A stretch of 64,000 nt of DNA. Source: Euglena gracilis (Eukaryota; Euglenida; Euglenophyceae; Euglenales). A program made the position numbers and the translations under genes. The notes beneath the pieces were generated by a model, which was not told where the DNA came from, did no database searches, and worked only from the letters and a program-made list of their open reading frames with translations. Position 1 is the first letter of the stretch. Every line of letters begins with the position of its first letter. The stretch spans positions 89,472,482-89,536,481 of the forward strand of contig CP154956.1 in the NCBI GenBank assembly GCA_039621445.1, given 5' to 3'. Positions 1-11,305 of this stretch are shown here, piece by piece.

Positions 1-375
1 ACCCCGGCCCGGTTCCCGGATATTTTTTTTTAAGTCGCGAGCGACTGGGTTTCTAGTTTCCGAATCACCTCCGTCTCACCCCCAGCTCCCCACCAGGCGC
101 GATTTATTCGCCCGCGAATAGGTCCAAACTGGGTAGGATTTGTTAACACCCCAGTTTTGTTTCTGCAATTTTGCCGGGGGTTTTCGAAAATATCTCGAGA
201 AAACGTACATTATTTCTGGAAGTGTCAGGCAGACAAAATGCACCCTGGAGGCCTTGTATCGCCCCTCATTCGCCGTTTTGGCTGCCGACACGCCTGGCCT
301 GTGTTCCAGCGCTTTTTTGTGGCTCAAACGGCCATTTGGGGGCAAATTCAAGGAAATGTCCGGAGACCAAAAATG

Positions 376-775
376 GGTACTTGTCTGTTATCGCACGACA
401 TACCCCCCCCCTTTTGGTTATCGCACGACACCTTATTTTGAGTCTTATGGGGTTATTTTAAGGAGTAGGGTTAGGTGCGCACAGGCCATGTTGCGCTACA
501 TGGCCATGTTGCGCTACATGGCCATGTAGCGCAACATGGCCTGAGCGCACCTAACCCTACTCCTTCAATAACCCAATAATGCGCTACATGGCCATGTAGC
601 GCAACTTGGCCATGTAGCGCAACATGGCCATGTAGCGCAACGTGGCCATGTAGCGCAACATGGCCTGTGCGCACCTAACCCTACTCCTTCAATAACCCCA
701 TATTAACCCCCAAAAAAGGGCGTCGTGCGATAACCAAAAGGGGGGGGGTATGTCGTGCGATAACAGACAAGTACC
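376..775. mobile_element. TIR element (MITE), GGTACTTGTCTG family, 8-bp target duplication
   Basis: About 55 bp at each end are inverted copies of each other: GGTACTTGTCTGTTATCG at 376 and its complement ending at 775. The element is flanked by perfect 8-bp direct repeats, CAAAAATG, at 368-375 and 776-783. There is no coding capacity. An 8-bp duplication fits the hAT superfamily, although the termini are not the usual CAGGG. The same element is at 53,743-54,142, and a relative is at 51,966-52,609. Confidence 0.85.
484..668. repeat. Tandem 18-bp palindromic array inside the TIR element
   Basis: Repeated units of the form CATGGCCATGTAGCGCAA run on both strands in two blocks. They are bounded by a motif reading AGGAGTAGGGTTAGGTGCGC and its complement near 460, 545 and 675. 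The ORFs here (repeating HVALHG) are by-products of the repeat and not genes. Copy B has the same array at about 53,851-54,035. Confidence 0.85.
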
Positions 776-1835
776 CAAAAATGAAGTCCTTGGAACGCCT
801 TATCCAACCATGCTTTACTTTCCCCCAACTCTTCGTGTTACCCGAGTTGCGCGACCATTTTTCGTCCAATTTCGGCCCATGTCTGGGGCAATTTTGGGCT
901 GTTTTCGGGGTCAAAACGTCGATGTTTCAAAAATATCCCGGGAATGAAGCAAAATCGAAGGAAATGTGCGGGAACCTAAATTAAAAACCTATTTTCTGGG
1001 CCCAACGACTGTGTTGAATTTCTGCTGACTTAAACGGAATTCAGGCTGAAATTGTTCAGGTCAGTCCATTTCCATTCATGCGCTCGATCAGGTCAGTTGA
1101 CTTCTATTCAGGCGCCCGTTCAGGTCAGCCGATTTCCAAGACATTGAAATCTGTTGCTGGTCAGATTGGGATTTTTTTGTGAAATTTTGGACATTTTGTA
1201 TTTCCACTTTTTTTTTCCGACATTTTTGGTCTTATGAGGTTCTGGAAGCGTTTTGGACCAGACAAGGGCTGAATTTTGCGGTCAGATGATCACAACTGGC
1301 TGAACTCAGGATGTCCTGTTTCATTTTGTGGAACTTCAGAATAAGCATTCTGTGCAATTTGGCCAGATTCAGTTGTATCGGTCGTCTGAAAGAGAAGCTT
1401 TTGGTCGATTTTGAAACCTATTTTCTGGCCTGTCTTGCAATTCCACTGACATTAACGGATTCCGGGCTGGTATTGCTTATGTCGATCGGGCCCAGAAAAT
1501 AGGTTGTCTAAGATGGTGCCCGTTTATGTCGTTCGATCAATTGATCAACTGACGATTTCAGCAGGGTGAAACCGTTAGTGTCGGTCGATTGTTGCATGGA
1601 AACAGACGCCGATCGTCTAAAATGGAACAAAAAAGCCGTATGAAAAATTTATGTCACAACCCAACCCTAACCCCATTCCCTCAGAAACCTCCCCATTTGG
1701 TTTTTCAAAAGCGCGTGAAAATGTGCCCCTAGAGGGTACCAGCTGCCCCAACAGGCTTCTTTTTGAGGAAGTGTGCACCCCCCCGGGGGGTTCCATGGGT
1801 GGGCAGGAGGGTAGAGCGTTTTCAACCCCCCGGGG

Positions 1836-1965
1836 TGGGTAAGGATAGGGCGAGGGGCATGGTGAGGGTTAGCGTTAGGGTGGGTACGGTTCGGGTGACG
1901 AACAGGGTCAGGGTCAGGGGCAGGGTGAGGGACACAGTCAGGGTTAGGGCCGCCGAAGTGAAAAA
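1836..1965 (+). repeat. Degenerate telomere-like (GGGTTA/GGGTCA) tract
   Basis: A run of G-rich hexamer-like units (AGGGTT, AGGGTC, GGGTGA). This resembles eroded TTAGGG telomere repeats at an internal site. Copy B carries it at about 55,201-55,330. No gene is seen here. Confidence 0.6.
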
Positions 1966-2011
1966 TTTTGTGGATTTGGGCAAATCATCATGAAAAAGCT
2001 TTACTACAAAA

Positions 2012-2094
2012 AAGGGGTGGCGGACGCCGGTTCTGTCCAAAACCCGGCGTCCGGAACGCCGGGTTTTGGACAGAACCGGCGTCCGCCACCCCTT
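2012..2094. repeat. Perfect palindrome, 39-bp arms with 5-bp loop
   Basis: Arms 2,012-2,050 and 2,056-2,094 are exact reverse complements around CCGGA. The repeated core is ACGCCGGTTCTGTCC. A less perfect relative lies at about 4,303-4,375. Copy B has the palindrome at about 55,377-55,459. It could form a strong hairpin in single-stranded DNA or RNA. Confidence 0.85.
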
Positions 2095-2589
2095 GTTTAA
2101 ACCGGCGTTTTAGAGACGCCGGGTTCAGGACAGAACCGACGTCCCCACCCTTCGGTCAAAGGACACTCCCAGGACCAATCTCCGACCACTTATCTGCAAT
2201 GTCACGCCACTTTGCATTTCATCAAATTTCGGCGATCGCGAGGGTATTTCTGGCTGTGTCAATCGTCCTGGTACAAAGTCACCCCTCAATCGAAAGCTCT
2301 TTTCATCAGACGACTGGCGATCTCCACCAAATTCAGCCACGCCGCCTGGAGCTCTTATTTTCTGTCACTGGGAAATCCTAATTTCACAACTCTGGTGCCC
2401 CCCGGGACCCCTCAGGTGGTTGATTCGAAGAGCGTTTCTGTAAGGTTTATTCAGCATCTTAAACCAAAAATCACTGAAAATTACCACAAATTTCGACTCA
2501 GATTCTGGCCGATCCGACGATCGCGAGCGTATCTCGGGCTGCGTGCAACGTTAGGGTACCAAGTTACCCCTCGATCGAAAGCTCTTTTC

Positions 2590-4096
2590 TATACACAAAT
2601 TGTGGCTGAGCCCAGATTTCAGCCTGAAAACGTGTTCAGCCAGGGGCCCCCGAAGGGGGCCCCTGAACACGTTTTCAGGCTGAAATCTGGGCTCAGCCAC
2701 AATTTGTTTAAAAACGTTTTCAGAGCCCGCCAAATGCCTGCCCTGAAATTCGTGGTCATGATTCACGCAAGGGGTCAAAAACGCCAATTTGTGAAATTCG
2801 GACCCAAAAAACGGCGCCCTCACTGAAAACGTGCCTGAACCCGGATGCCTTCACTGAAAACGTGTCATTGACACAAATGCCCTCACTGAAAACGTGCCTG
2901 AACCCGGATGCCTTCACTGAAAACGTGTCATTGCCACAAATGCCCTCACTGAAAACGTGTCACCCCCCCCTTTTTTTTTTTTTTTTTCTCTTTCCTGCCT
3001 CCCTTCCCATATGGCCAAACGCACGCACAATTTTGTGAATGGTCTTTTGCCACCTCCCCCTAGGACGGACCCCCTTCATGGCACCTTGCTGGCACAGGGC
3101 AACACAAAGAAAAAGTCCGGCTCCGTAGGTGCAGAGCTTGCTGCTGTTGCCAACTGTTTGGAGTTCGCCAAACTGTGTCAACATCGGCAAGCCTCTTATC
3201 CTGAGCTGGATGCTTTCTTTGTTGCCTGGACGGGATGGGAGCTGGAACCCAGCCTGTTGTTCGATGAGGCGAGCGTCATCGAACAATGTGTGGTCCCCTG
3301 ACCAACCCCCTGTGCCTCGTGCTGTGTCCCGACTGCCAATAAAACACGAGAAATGTGGTTTTTGTGGTGTTGCCATTCCCAAAAATCCAAATTGTGTGGA
3401 GCTGAACAAAGTTGTCTGTGACGCCAAACAAACAAAGTTGTCTGTGAACAAAGTTGTCTGTGATTGGCATATCATTTTCATTGCCAAGATTTGGCAAAAG
3501 AGCCAAAGTATGGCTCTTTTGTGTCAAGAAACTGTGTTCGGGCCAAGACTTAGGGGGAGCCCAGGGGCGGGGACCGCGACGCCGAAGGCGCCGCGGTCGC
3601 CCCTGGCCCCCCCTAAAACCTTGGCCCAAAACACTGTTCTTGTTTGAAACCGTGTTTTGGGCGAAGATTTAAGACTTTTAAAGTCTCGAAATCGGCCCAA
3701 ACACGGTTTCTTTGTGTAAAGCGTGTCGTGTGCCGTGATGTCCGCCACTCTGTTTCGTTGTGCTCCAAGGCAACCTAGCCTTCTGTTGTGTTGTAGAGTG
3801 CCCCCGACCCGCCTCACTCGTTGAGGACCACCCGGCCTCGCAACCACACGCCGATTTTTCATGATAGTGTTTTTTGCTTTTTACTCAGGGTTGCCACAGA
3901 TGCCCTCACTGAAAACGTGCCTGAACCCGGATGCCTTCACTGAAAACGTGTCATTGACACAAATGCCCTCATTGAAAACGTGCCTGAACCCGGATGCCTT
4001 CACTGAAAACGTGTCATTGCCACAAATGCCCTCATTGAAAACGTGTTCATGACCACGAATTTCAGGGCAGGCATTTGGCGGGCTGAACACGTTTTT
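2590..4096 (+). mobile_element. Non-autonomous TIR element carrying a PHD-finger gene fragment, copy 1
   Basis: This is exactly the block present in copy A and absent from copy B at 55,959/55,960. It starts with a 113-bp hairpin (2,595-2,707, 45-bp perfect arms), followed by an inverted-repeat pair of about 52 bp at 2,708-2,761 and 4,047-4,098. Inside each end lies an array of about 31-bp units containing CACTGAAAACGTG, at about 2,815-2,962 and 3,898-4,046. The centre holds a broken gene with a zinc finger. A second copy is at 40,426-41,892. No clear target duplication is seen, so the superfamily is unknown. Confidence 0.8.
3011..3530 (+). pseudogene. PHD-type zinc-finger protein fragment in TIR element, copy 1
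   Basis: From the ATG at 3,011 the frame reads MAKRTHNFVNGLLPPPP and then a domain with LHGTLLA, NTKKK and WELEPSLLFDEASVIEQC, ending at a stop at 3,299. A shifted frame continues with CGFCGVAIPKNPNC and NKVVCD, the start of a PHD-like finger. Here the finger is broken: the stretch coding for its second Cys pair is replaced by tandem copies of ACAAAGTTGTCTGTGA. The N-terminal domain recurs at 39.8-40.1 and 43.3 kb, where it accompanies a tyrosine-recombinase gene. Function is unknown; the likely origin is a gene fragment captured by the transposon. Confidence 0.65.
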
Positions 4097-4544
4097 AACA
4101 GACGACCAGCGGTGCTCATCAGATCTTTCCACGCTGCACGGTACTCTATTTCCAAATCTGGGCCAATTTTCACCAAATTTGGATATCCACCCCACTGGTC
4201 CCCAAATGGCAAAATTCATTGTCCTAGATGGTTGAAACAGTCATACCAGCACCTTAGGGCCACTTTTGGGCACTTTTGGTGACATTTTTAGGAATGAAAA
4301 CCGGACGCCGGGTTTTGGACAAAACCGGCGTTCCTAACGCCGGGTTTTAGGACAGAACCGGCGTCCGTAAAACCCGTGGGGGGGGGGGGACGGCGGTTCT
4401 GTCCTGAACCCGGCGTCTCAAACGCCGGTTTAAGTGCGAATTCGGCCGCCTGAGATCCAACCACCACAAATGTGCGTCACACTCGCCTCCGCCGGTGGGG
4501 CCCTGTCCCCCGCCGCCAGGCGATAGAGGCGGGAGGCCAGTCAG

Positions 4545-4790
4545 TGTTAGGGATACGGTTAGGGATAGGGTCAGCTTCAGCGTGGGGTCAGGGTGAGGGA
4601 TACGGTTAGGGTCAGGGTTGGGGTTGGGGTTAGATGAAAGGTTACGGTCAAGGATAGGATGAGGGTTGGGGATTGGTCAGGGTTGGGATTACGGTCAGGG
4701 TTAGGGTCAGGGTCAGGGACTTTGTTCATTAGACGTCAGGGTTGGGGATACGGTCAGGGTCAGGGTCAGGGTTCAGGTTAGGGCAGGGCT
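4545..4790 (+). repeat. Degenerate telomere-like tract
   Basis: About 250 bp of GGGTTA, GGGATA and GGGTCA variants in one orientation. Copy B has it at about 56,405-56,650. The variant mixture suggests an old interstitial telomeric sequence or a TTAGGG-derived satellite. Confidence 0.65.
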
Positions 4791-5107
4791 TGTGGGAAGG
4801 CCTGGTGGGAGGGGGTCAGCACCAGGGTTGTTCGTGTTAAAAACAGGTCGTTTTAAAACACCGATTTAAATCAGATGAAAAAAACCGAGCCCCGGAGACG
4901 TATAAAACAGCCGGCATACGTCGTCAATGACCCGGATTGAAAAAATGGGAGCATATCAATTTGCAAACCCGGAAGAACCAACAAAAAAATCCCGAAGCAC
5001 GTATGGAAGTGAAAGAAAATCGCTGGTGCACTGTCACAAACTGGACTTTTTTTTGGAATTGGGGGGCCTTTTTTTCTCTTCATCCTTTCATTTGCCTCGC
5101 CCAAAGG

Positions 5108-5734
5108 CAGGGGGGGGATTGCGCTGCGCATTTTTGCGCATTTTTGTCAATTTTTTGCGCATTTTTTCCATTTTCCTACTTTTTTTTTACACTTTTTGGA
5201 GGCATTTTGTCCGTATTGTCCATGTTGTCCACATTGTCCATATGTCAAAAACAAACTTGACATTGGTGTTCTTCAACACCGTTCTTCAACACCAACCAAA
5301 CCACATGCTCACCAAATTTTGCCCACGTTCAACTAACCCATTTCTATAACCAATTAACCCATTTCCGCACTTTTTTTCCACCCAAGGGACCCGCCTCAAG
5401 GAAAAACCCTTGGGTGATGAGGTGTGGGTACTCATCCAATGATGATGAACTAGGGTTTTCAGAGACCCCACATCGAATCCTTCTCCCCTGGTCACAAGTA
5501 AGGGGCAACCATGGCTGACATTGTTGGTTATGGTGAACAGAGAGAGACGCCTTGCTCGTGCATTTTTTTTTGACCAAAAATGCCTTCATTTCAGCTGTTT
5601 TTGGTGATTTTGGTTTAATTTTGGGCTTATTGTTGGAAATTTTTCTAAGTCCTTTTTCCCTTAGGAATGTACAAACTCAGCGCATTTTTTGCGCATTTTT
5701 TCCGAGGGCCGTCCAGCGCATTCCCCCCCCCCTG
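5108..5734. mobile_element. CAGGGGGG MITE with GCGCATTTTT subterminal repeats, copy A
   Basis: Begins CAGGGGGGGGATTGCGC and ends GCGCATTCCCCCCCCCCTG, so the termini are inverted. Both ends carry runs of GCGCATTTTT. The internal sequence (GCTCACCAAATTTTGCCCACG and onwards) is shared with 19,670-20,103 and 38,622-39,757. The flanks CCCAAAGG and GGCAAAGG look like an eroded 8-bp duplication. CAGGG ends plus an 8-bp duplication is the hAT pattern. The region holds no gene. Copy B is at 56,970-57,594. Confidence 0.75.
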
Positions 5735-5735
5735 G

Positions 5736-7190
5736 CAAAGGGGGGTGAGTTTGCCTTGCGCGGTTTTCCGTGGGACCCCCCCCTACCAAAAATCAGACTG
5801 TTTTTTGGAAATTTGCCCTGCGCAGCACTTGGTCGGTTCCAAAACATTTGTTTTGTGACAGCAGTGTTCATGACACTGGAGAGTGCGCTGAGAAGCGGTG
5901 GAGCCCCCTTCCACACGTTTGCATGTGTTCTGCAGAGGGGGGGGGGGGACATGGAACACCTTAAAAGCGAACATGCCACACGTTAAAAGGGAACATCCAC
6001 CAGGTCCACCCCAAAACGAGATGTGCATGTCATGTGCATGTCACAGATGTGCATGTCACACGTTCACGACGGATTTAAAAGCGGTTGTTACGTTTCCTCG
6101 GTGTCGATGAAATCGGCGGTGTTCATCGCCCTCTGTAAGAAGGCGATTTTCCTCACCCGTTGCAGGTCCAACCGCGTGCGAAGGTTGCAACCACGGCTCA
6201 TTTCAGGTGATTCCAGGGATCCAAAAAGACAGCACTGTCCTCTGTCCCTCCCCGCCCCTTTTTTTCCACACATCTTGATGCAAAAAATTGAAAACTTCCA
6301 AAACGAGGCTGGAAAAAAAAGCTCAGTTAATCCCCACGACTGTGACAGAGATGACTCAGACGGGGGTGGGGGGGAGGTGAGAAGCGGCCACACTTTGAAG
6401 TGGGCCCTGCGCACCGTAGGTTAATCTCATCGTGGACAACTGTCTCAGCACCCCACAGCTGGCCCCTGCGCACTGATGCAACCGCAGGCACAGGTCGCAG
6501 AGAGCAGGTGGAAATCCACGTCGTCAGCCATAGAGAACTTTTAAGACCTGGAGGGAGGGGCCAACCGATGCACTCATTTTCCCGTAAAAATGAACATTGC
6601 ACTTTCCCATCCTACCCGGAGGGGTTGGGCCAACTGATGGGGGGGGGGGGCAGGTGACCAATTCACTGTCCCGCGGAAAAAAAAACACTGAAAAGAGTGA
6701 AAACACAAAGCTCTCGAGCCGGCCAGCTTCCCACCAGGTGACCTCGTTCACCGACTGCTCGAAGAGCTCAGTGGCAGTCCATCTGGGGGGGGGGGAAGGT
6801 GACCCACTCACTGTCCCGTGAAAAAAAACAAAAAAAACAACAGTGAGGGGGGGGCAGGTGACCCACTCACTGTCCCATGAAGAAAAAGACTGAAAAGTGT
6901 GAAAAATAAAGCTGATGGACACACCGCAATGTCTTGAACCAACACTGAAACGAACCACAACCCTCAGTCCCTGTAAACTCTGGGCAGGCTCAAAGGGACT
7001 ACACTTCGCCAAGTAGCAGGAGATGTCAGCGTCATCCACCCCCCGGGGTCAGGGTTATTTTTAACAGCGGGGGGGGGGGCAAAGAGTTTGGCCAAAAAAA
7101 TTTGAGACAAGTGCTAAAAGTTGCAATGTTTCAAAAATGCCAATAGGGATATCCCTCCCCCTTCCTGGGTCCACGACTAAGTAAATTACA
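5736..7190. other. No recognisable gene; G/C homopolymers and short tandem motifs
   Basis: Contains G-runs, a cluster of GTGCATGTCAC motifs near 6,020-6,065 and a threefold motif of the form GGTGACC(A/C)A(A/C)TCACTGTCCC near 6,650, 6,797 and 6,856. Open frames here are short and none shows a recognisable domain. The same applies to copy B, 57,596-59,050. Confidence 0.5.
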
Positions 7191-7193
7191 GGA

Positions 7194-8080
7194 CTAAAAA
7201 AAACACCTCCGGGGGGGCCATGAGTTAAAAAAATCCCTGATAAGCAAGAAAAGCAAGTCAGGTCGTTGTTCTTGGACCAACTCTTTCATCCTCTTCATGT
7301 TAGATGCTGAATCAATGCCATGCCTTTGCTCCACAGCATGAGGCGGGGCTTGTTTTGCATATCCACGCACTTGAACAGGATTCAGCAAAGACATGGGCAG
7401 TGGTCGCTCCAGCTCCTTCTGGGCAAGATCAATGGCTTCGAAAAGTTTCTGGGCCAGCCATTCCGCAGTGTGTGGTTGACCAGTGGTGTCCTCGGCGGAC
7501 AAAAGGTAGCAGGCCCCCTCAACGTGAATGCTTGTCACCAACGTTGGGTCATTTGCAGGCATCCATCCATCTGCAGGGTTGCAAACTTCCCTTTCAGCCG
7601 AGAGTTCAAAACATTGAATTGTTTGATAAAAATCCGGTCCAATAACTCACCACTGAGGGAACGGCGTTCTGCCGGCTTGAAACCCGGCCTGCAAATGACC
7701 ATGAAACGGCGGAATTCTGGGTGGTTTACACAGCCGAACGGCAAGTTTGCAGCCACCATGAACCGCCACAACTGTTCGTCCAACGCCTGCTTCGTCTTGT
7801 CGGTAACGACCGGCTGCAGGAGCGCTTGCTTCGGCCGTTTCCTTGGGGGTTCTTCAATCTCCAGCACCGGTTCTTCCACCGAAGACGAAGATGATGATAT
7901 TTCTTCTGTCAACCTAGCACGTATCAATCCCCTGCACCGTTGTGCATGGTTCCACATCCGCTGGACCAGAGGGGCCATCTCAGCATCGCACCCCTTGCAA
8001 GTGGCACGAGTACGTCCATCAAACACTTGATGTTTTACGAAGTAATGCCAAACACCATGTGTCGGTCTTCCACCAGGCAT
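7194..8080 (-). pseudogene. hAT-superfamily transposase with N-terminal BED finger, frameshifted and truncated (copy A)
   Basis: The start is taken at MPGGRPTHGVWHYF (8,080), because a BED finger follows at once: CKGC, then WNHAQRC. Next come an acidic linker, a KRPK basic patch, and hAT-like blocks AANLPFG..NHPEFRRF and RRSLSGELLDRIF. The frame then breaks at about 7,545-7,562 within repeated GATG. The other frame continues MPANDPTLVTSIHVEG, HTAEWLAQKLFEAIDLAQ and GIDSASNMKRM. DG(W) and D-SASN match the first two catalytic Asp regions of hAT transposases; the catalytic Glu and C-terminal dimerisation region are missing. An outer end reading CAGGGTTGGAATTAAAAC (complement of 8,215-8,232) lies upstream of the start and resembles a hAT terminus. 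Confidence 0.75.
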
Positions 8081-8439
8081 TGTGCTGTAAAAGGATAAAA
8101 ACAATAGGGCAGGCCACAGAAGTCAGAAATGACGTTCCTTTTCGCGATCTGAATCGTTCAAAACTGTTTAAATCTGGTTTAAAACGTTTTTAATGTATTT
8201 AACTGCTCTGGAATGTTTTAATTCCAACCCTGGTCAGCACCCACCCACCCCCTGGGGTGCCCCCCCCCCCCCGAGGGGGGTCCTGGGGGACGCACCCATT
8301 TTTGCCCGAAAATGGCTAAAAATGCTAAAAATAGCATTTTTTTTAAACCAAGACTAAAAAAAAAACCCTGACCTCATCACCGTCTCATTTGGAGACATTT
8401 GTGCAACAACTTTTTTTCTTTGAACTTAGTCCCTGACCC

Positions 8440-8530
8440 TAACCCCAACCTGACCCTATCCCAAACCCTAACCCCATCCTTAACTGTACCTTAAACCTAA
8501 CCCTGACCCTGACCCCAACCCAGGGCAGTA
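8440..8530 (-). repeat. Degenerate telomere-like tract, opposite orientation
   Basis: CCCTAA, CCCTGA and CCCCAA units, the complement of the tracts at 1.8 and 4.5 kb. The copy B equivalent is at about 60,296-60,385. A shorter tract of the same kind (CCCTAACCCTAACCC) is at 33,983-34,012. Confidence 0.65.
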
Positions 8531-8959
8531 CGGGTACGGGGATCGGCCGAACAGCCAGTGGGTTGGGGGGGGAGGTCGGCCCCATATTTCCAAGAACACG
8601 CGTTCGACCCCAAAAAATTTTCCTGGCACCTTCGGCGCCGAGTGGATTTGTTAAAAAGAAACCCTGGGCGTCCTCCCAAAAATCATCATTGTGATGTTTT
8701 CCCTTCCTGCGTCACGCAGTTGCAGTTCTGCGGAGGATGATTTCACCACCTTCCTTTTCAGGAAAGGAAACGGAAACGTGATGAGCGGAAGAGAACCAGA
8801 ACAGAGATGGAAGTTTCGAGGTTTGTTCACCCACAACTGTTCTTGTCCTTCTCCTGGTTCATTTTTTTCGGAAACAATATTTTTAAAATCTTTTTTGTTG
8901 TGAAAGGACCACCACTCTGCATTCCCCATGCCCAATACCCACCAACATCGTTTCAACGA

Positions 8960-9480
8960 TCCCATCCAGGTACCTGCCAAATTTAGGCTGATTTTTCTGT
9001 CAAATAATTTGACCCCGTATGGAAGGGATCACCCAGGCACATTGGGGGGGTGCAGGGTGCAGACGACCAAGTGTGCCGAAGGTGACAAAGGCACTCCCGA
9101 TCCGACCCCCCCCCCCGGGGGGGGTAGGGCACACGGCCAAAAGTGCCTCAGCACAGACCCCGGCGCCGAAGGCGCCGGGGAGCCAAAAATGGCCTATTTT
9201 CAAAGGAATGTGCCTGGGCACAGGCCGAAATCCGACCCCCCCAGGGGGGGGGGTAGTGCCTGCCTGGGCAGGCACTCATAGGCACTCCGGACCCCCCTCC
9301 CCCCCCGGGGTTGGTAAAAAAACAGCCTGCTCCAAGACATGCCAATGTTCCAGGAAAGTGGCATTGGCATGGGGGGTCAACAACACGCCTTCCAAAAAGC
9401 GTTGTGCTTCAAAGGGAAAAGCCAGATAGTGTTACGGAAAAGTGGCGTTGATATGGGGTGTGTCAACGTGTCTTGGACGG
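8960..9480. repeat. C/G-run repeat block with GGCGCC-GAA-GGCGCC hairpin
   Basis: Contains alternating C10-12/G8-10 tracts, TAGTGCCTGCCTGGGCAGGC, and a perfect hairpin CCCCGGCGCC-GAA-GGCGCCGGGG at 9,158-9,180. A diverged relative of the block is at about 14,690-14,900. Copy B is at about 60,820-61,345. No gene seen. Confidence 0.6.
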
Positions 9481-10638
9481 GGGGGGGGGGACGTAGCGCC
9501 CAATGCCTGTCTTGAGAAACTGCTGACAGGAGTGGTTATTTTTTGCATCCATATTGGTATTCAAGGCCAAAATGGTGTTGGTTGATTTTCAAGATACACA
9601 TCTGTTCATGACGGTCCACATCAAAGAAATGAAAAAAACCTTTATGACAAGGCAAGGGGAATGGATTCATTTTGCAATATCCACGACACGTTGATGCAAC
9701 ATGAAATTGTCCCAACATTTTTAAAACACCAGTATTTTTCCTGGCAAATTTAAGAAAAATCCAATTTCCTCTCGTGAACGCCTAAAAATTTTCTTTGTGC
9801 CCATGTTTGGAGCATACCCATGTTCCTAATCACTTGTTTTGAATGCAGTGATCCTTCAAAATGGAAGAATGTGTTTTTTTGCGTTGTTTTGTAAATTTGG
9901 AGTTTACTATTGATTTTTGAAGTTTGGATTTGTGGAAACGTCGGGATTTTGGTGTGAATTCTCTTGTATTTCCCTGAAAAATGGGTTCACGAGATTTCTC
10001 TGTCCAGAGTTTTTCCTGGCATTTCAAGGGTTTGTCCAATATTTTTCCCGACAGAATTTTTCCCGTCGGCAATTGTTCCTCCATTTTAAAACATTTAAAA
10101 GATATAAAAGAGAAAAATAAAAGAGAGAGAGATATATATGACGACAAGGAAGGCCCGGCTGGATCCGAAACCGCCTGGCTCCTTTACCGCTAGGTGCGGA
10201 AAAGAGAGATATATATGAATATCCAATAAAGAGTCATTCATATTAAATATATATATATATACATACATATATCTATATATATTTAAAATGTCCAAATACA
10301 AAACAGTCAAAATTGCCACACCAAAAGAAAACAACGTGAAACTTGCATAAAGGGACAAATGAATTGCCCTATGGGCCCCAGGAAACTTGCAGGTGAACAA
10401 ATTGAGGGTCGTTGTGGGTCGGGCCAACCTGGTCGGTAGGAACCATAATCCGCATCACCCCCTTTGATAATTTAAGCCTCCCCTCATTTTTTTTTTGCCC
10501 CAACTGCCCCAACCCCCCCTCCTCAAATGGCTTCAGAACTCCCCAATCGGGGGGGGACAATATGCAAAAAAAAACAAAAAACAATTTGGTAAAAACTCAA
10601 CTTTGGGCATTTCTTTGCTGCTTCTTCCACCGCCACAG

Positions 10639-10855
10639 CCGCCGCGCTGCCCGCAGCGCTGACGTTGCCGCCACCACCCGGGAGAAGGGCGACCGGCGGG
10701 AAAAGCGGCGGGAGACCGAGGAGGAGCGCCAGCAGCGCAAGGAGCGCGAGCGGGAGGAGCGCCACCGCGAGCGTGAGCGGCGGCGGGCGGCGGAGAAGCG
10801 TGACCGGCGGCTCAAGGCCAGCGGCAAGCAGACCAGCGCCACCCGGGCCCAAGAA
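10639..10855 (+). CDS. Host exon candidate: Arg/Glu-rich, charged (copy A)
   Basis: A sharply bounded GC-rich block in AT-rich surroundings, entered by the acceptor-like TTCCACCGCCACAG. The frame reads VAATTREKGDRREKRRE and continues with ERQQRKEREREERHRERERR, ending near TSATR. Codons prefer C/G in third position, as in the other exon candidates. No canonical GT donor is obvious at the right edge (near 10,850), so the end is approximate. The composition suggests a long charged helix, such as occurs in nuclear or RNA-processing proteins, but no family can be named. The Leu-rich reverse frame is a shadow. Confidence 0.5.
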
Positions 10856-11305
10856 CAACAGTGCGCCAACAAACATTTACAGTTTTTTATGATGTGTTTT
10901 TTTTTGCCATATTGGCTCATTGTCACCAGAATATTGCACAGAAATACTGACTTCTCCTGCTACTACCGCTGCTCGGTGGGCAGTTTCCAAGGACCGAACC
11001 ATTTCTTTTGCTGCCGCCTTTTCTCCTAACGCCCCTCATTTTGCACACCCCACCCCAATGATGTTCGCGTTTCCCCGTAAATTATGAGCATTTTACCCCA
11101 AAGGTCTGCACATTTTGTCAAAATTGTATGCACATTGAACCAAAGTGTGCATTTTTCCCGAAAATTTTTGCATTTGGATTGGCAGTTTTGCACCGCTGTT
11201 CTTATTTCACGTGTATATGTACGTGAGGCTTTTTACAATTGTGCAAAAAAGAAAGGATGGAATGATTCAGGGCAGAAAAATATTCCGCTCCTGAACATCC
11301 CGCTG

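Larger units (their letters stand above)
2097..4437. mobile_element. Candidate TIR element with internal ~290-bp diverged repeats
   Basis: Sequence at 2,097-2,150 (starting TTTAAACCGGCG) and the complement of 4,388-4,437 match over about 50 bp, so they form inverted termini. Between them two diverged repeats of about 290 bp share the motif TCGAAAGCTCTTTTCA. The PHD-bearing element at 2,590-4,096 is inserted in the second repeat. Without that insertion the copy B version (about 55,462-56,298) is about 0.84 kb. I see no coding sequence of its own and no clear target duplication. Confidence 0.5.

Noticed and set aside
471-674. 67-aa frame repeating HVALHG
   Set aside because: Direct translation of an 18-bp tandem palindrome inside a MITE.
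2815-4046. Regularly spaced AACGTG repeats resembling a CRISPR array
   Set aside because: Units are about 31 bp with no unique spacers, they lie inside a TIR element, and the surroundings are eukaryotic.
7048-8232. Complete hAT element bounded by CAGGGTT at 7,050 and 8,232
   Set aside because: Both motifs look like hAT ends, but the flanking 8-mers (CCCGGGGT and GTCAGCAC) do not match and the inverted similarity is short, so I list only the gene and its upstream end.
10523-10876. Leu-rich frame antisense to the Arg/Glu-rich exon
   Set aside because: Mirror image of the GC-rich exon; its residues follow from the complementary codons and it crosses low-complexity sequence.
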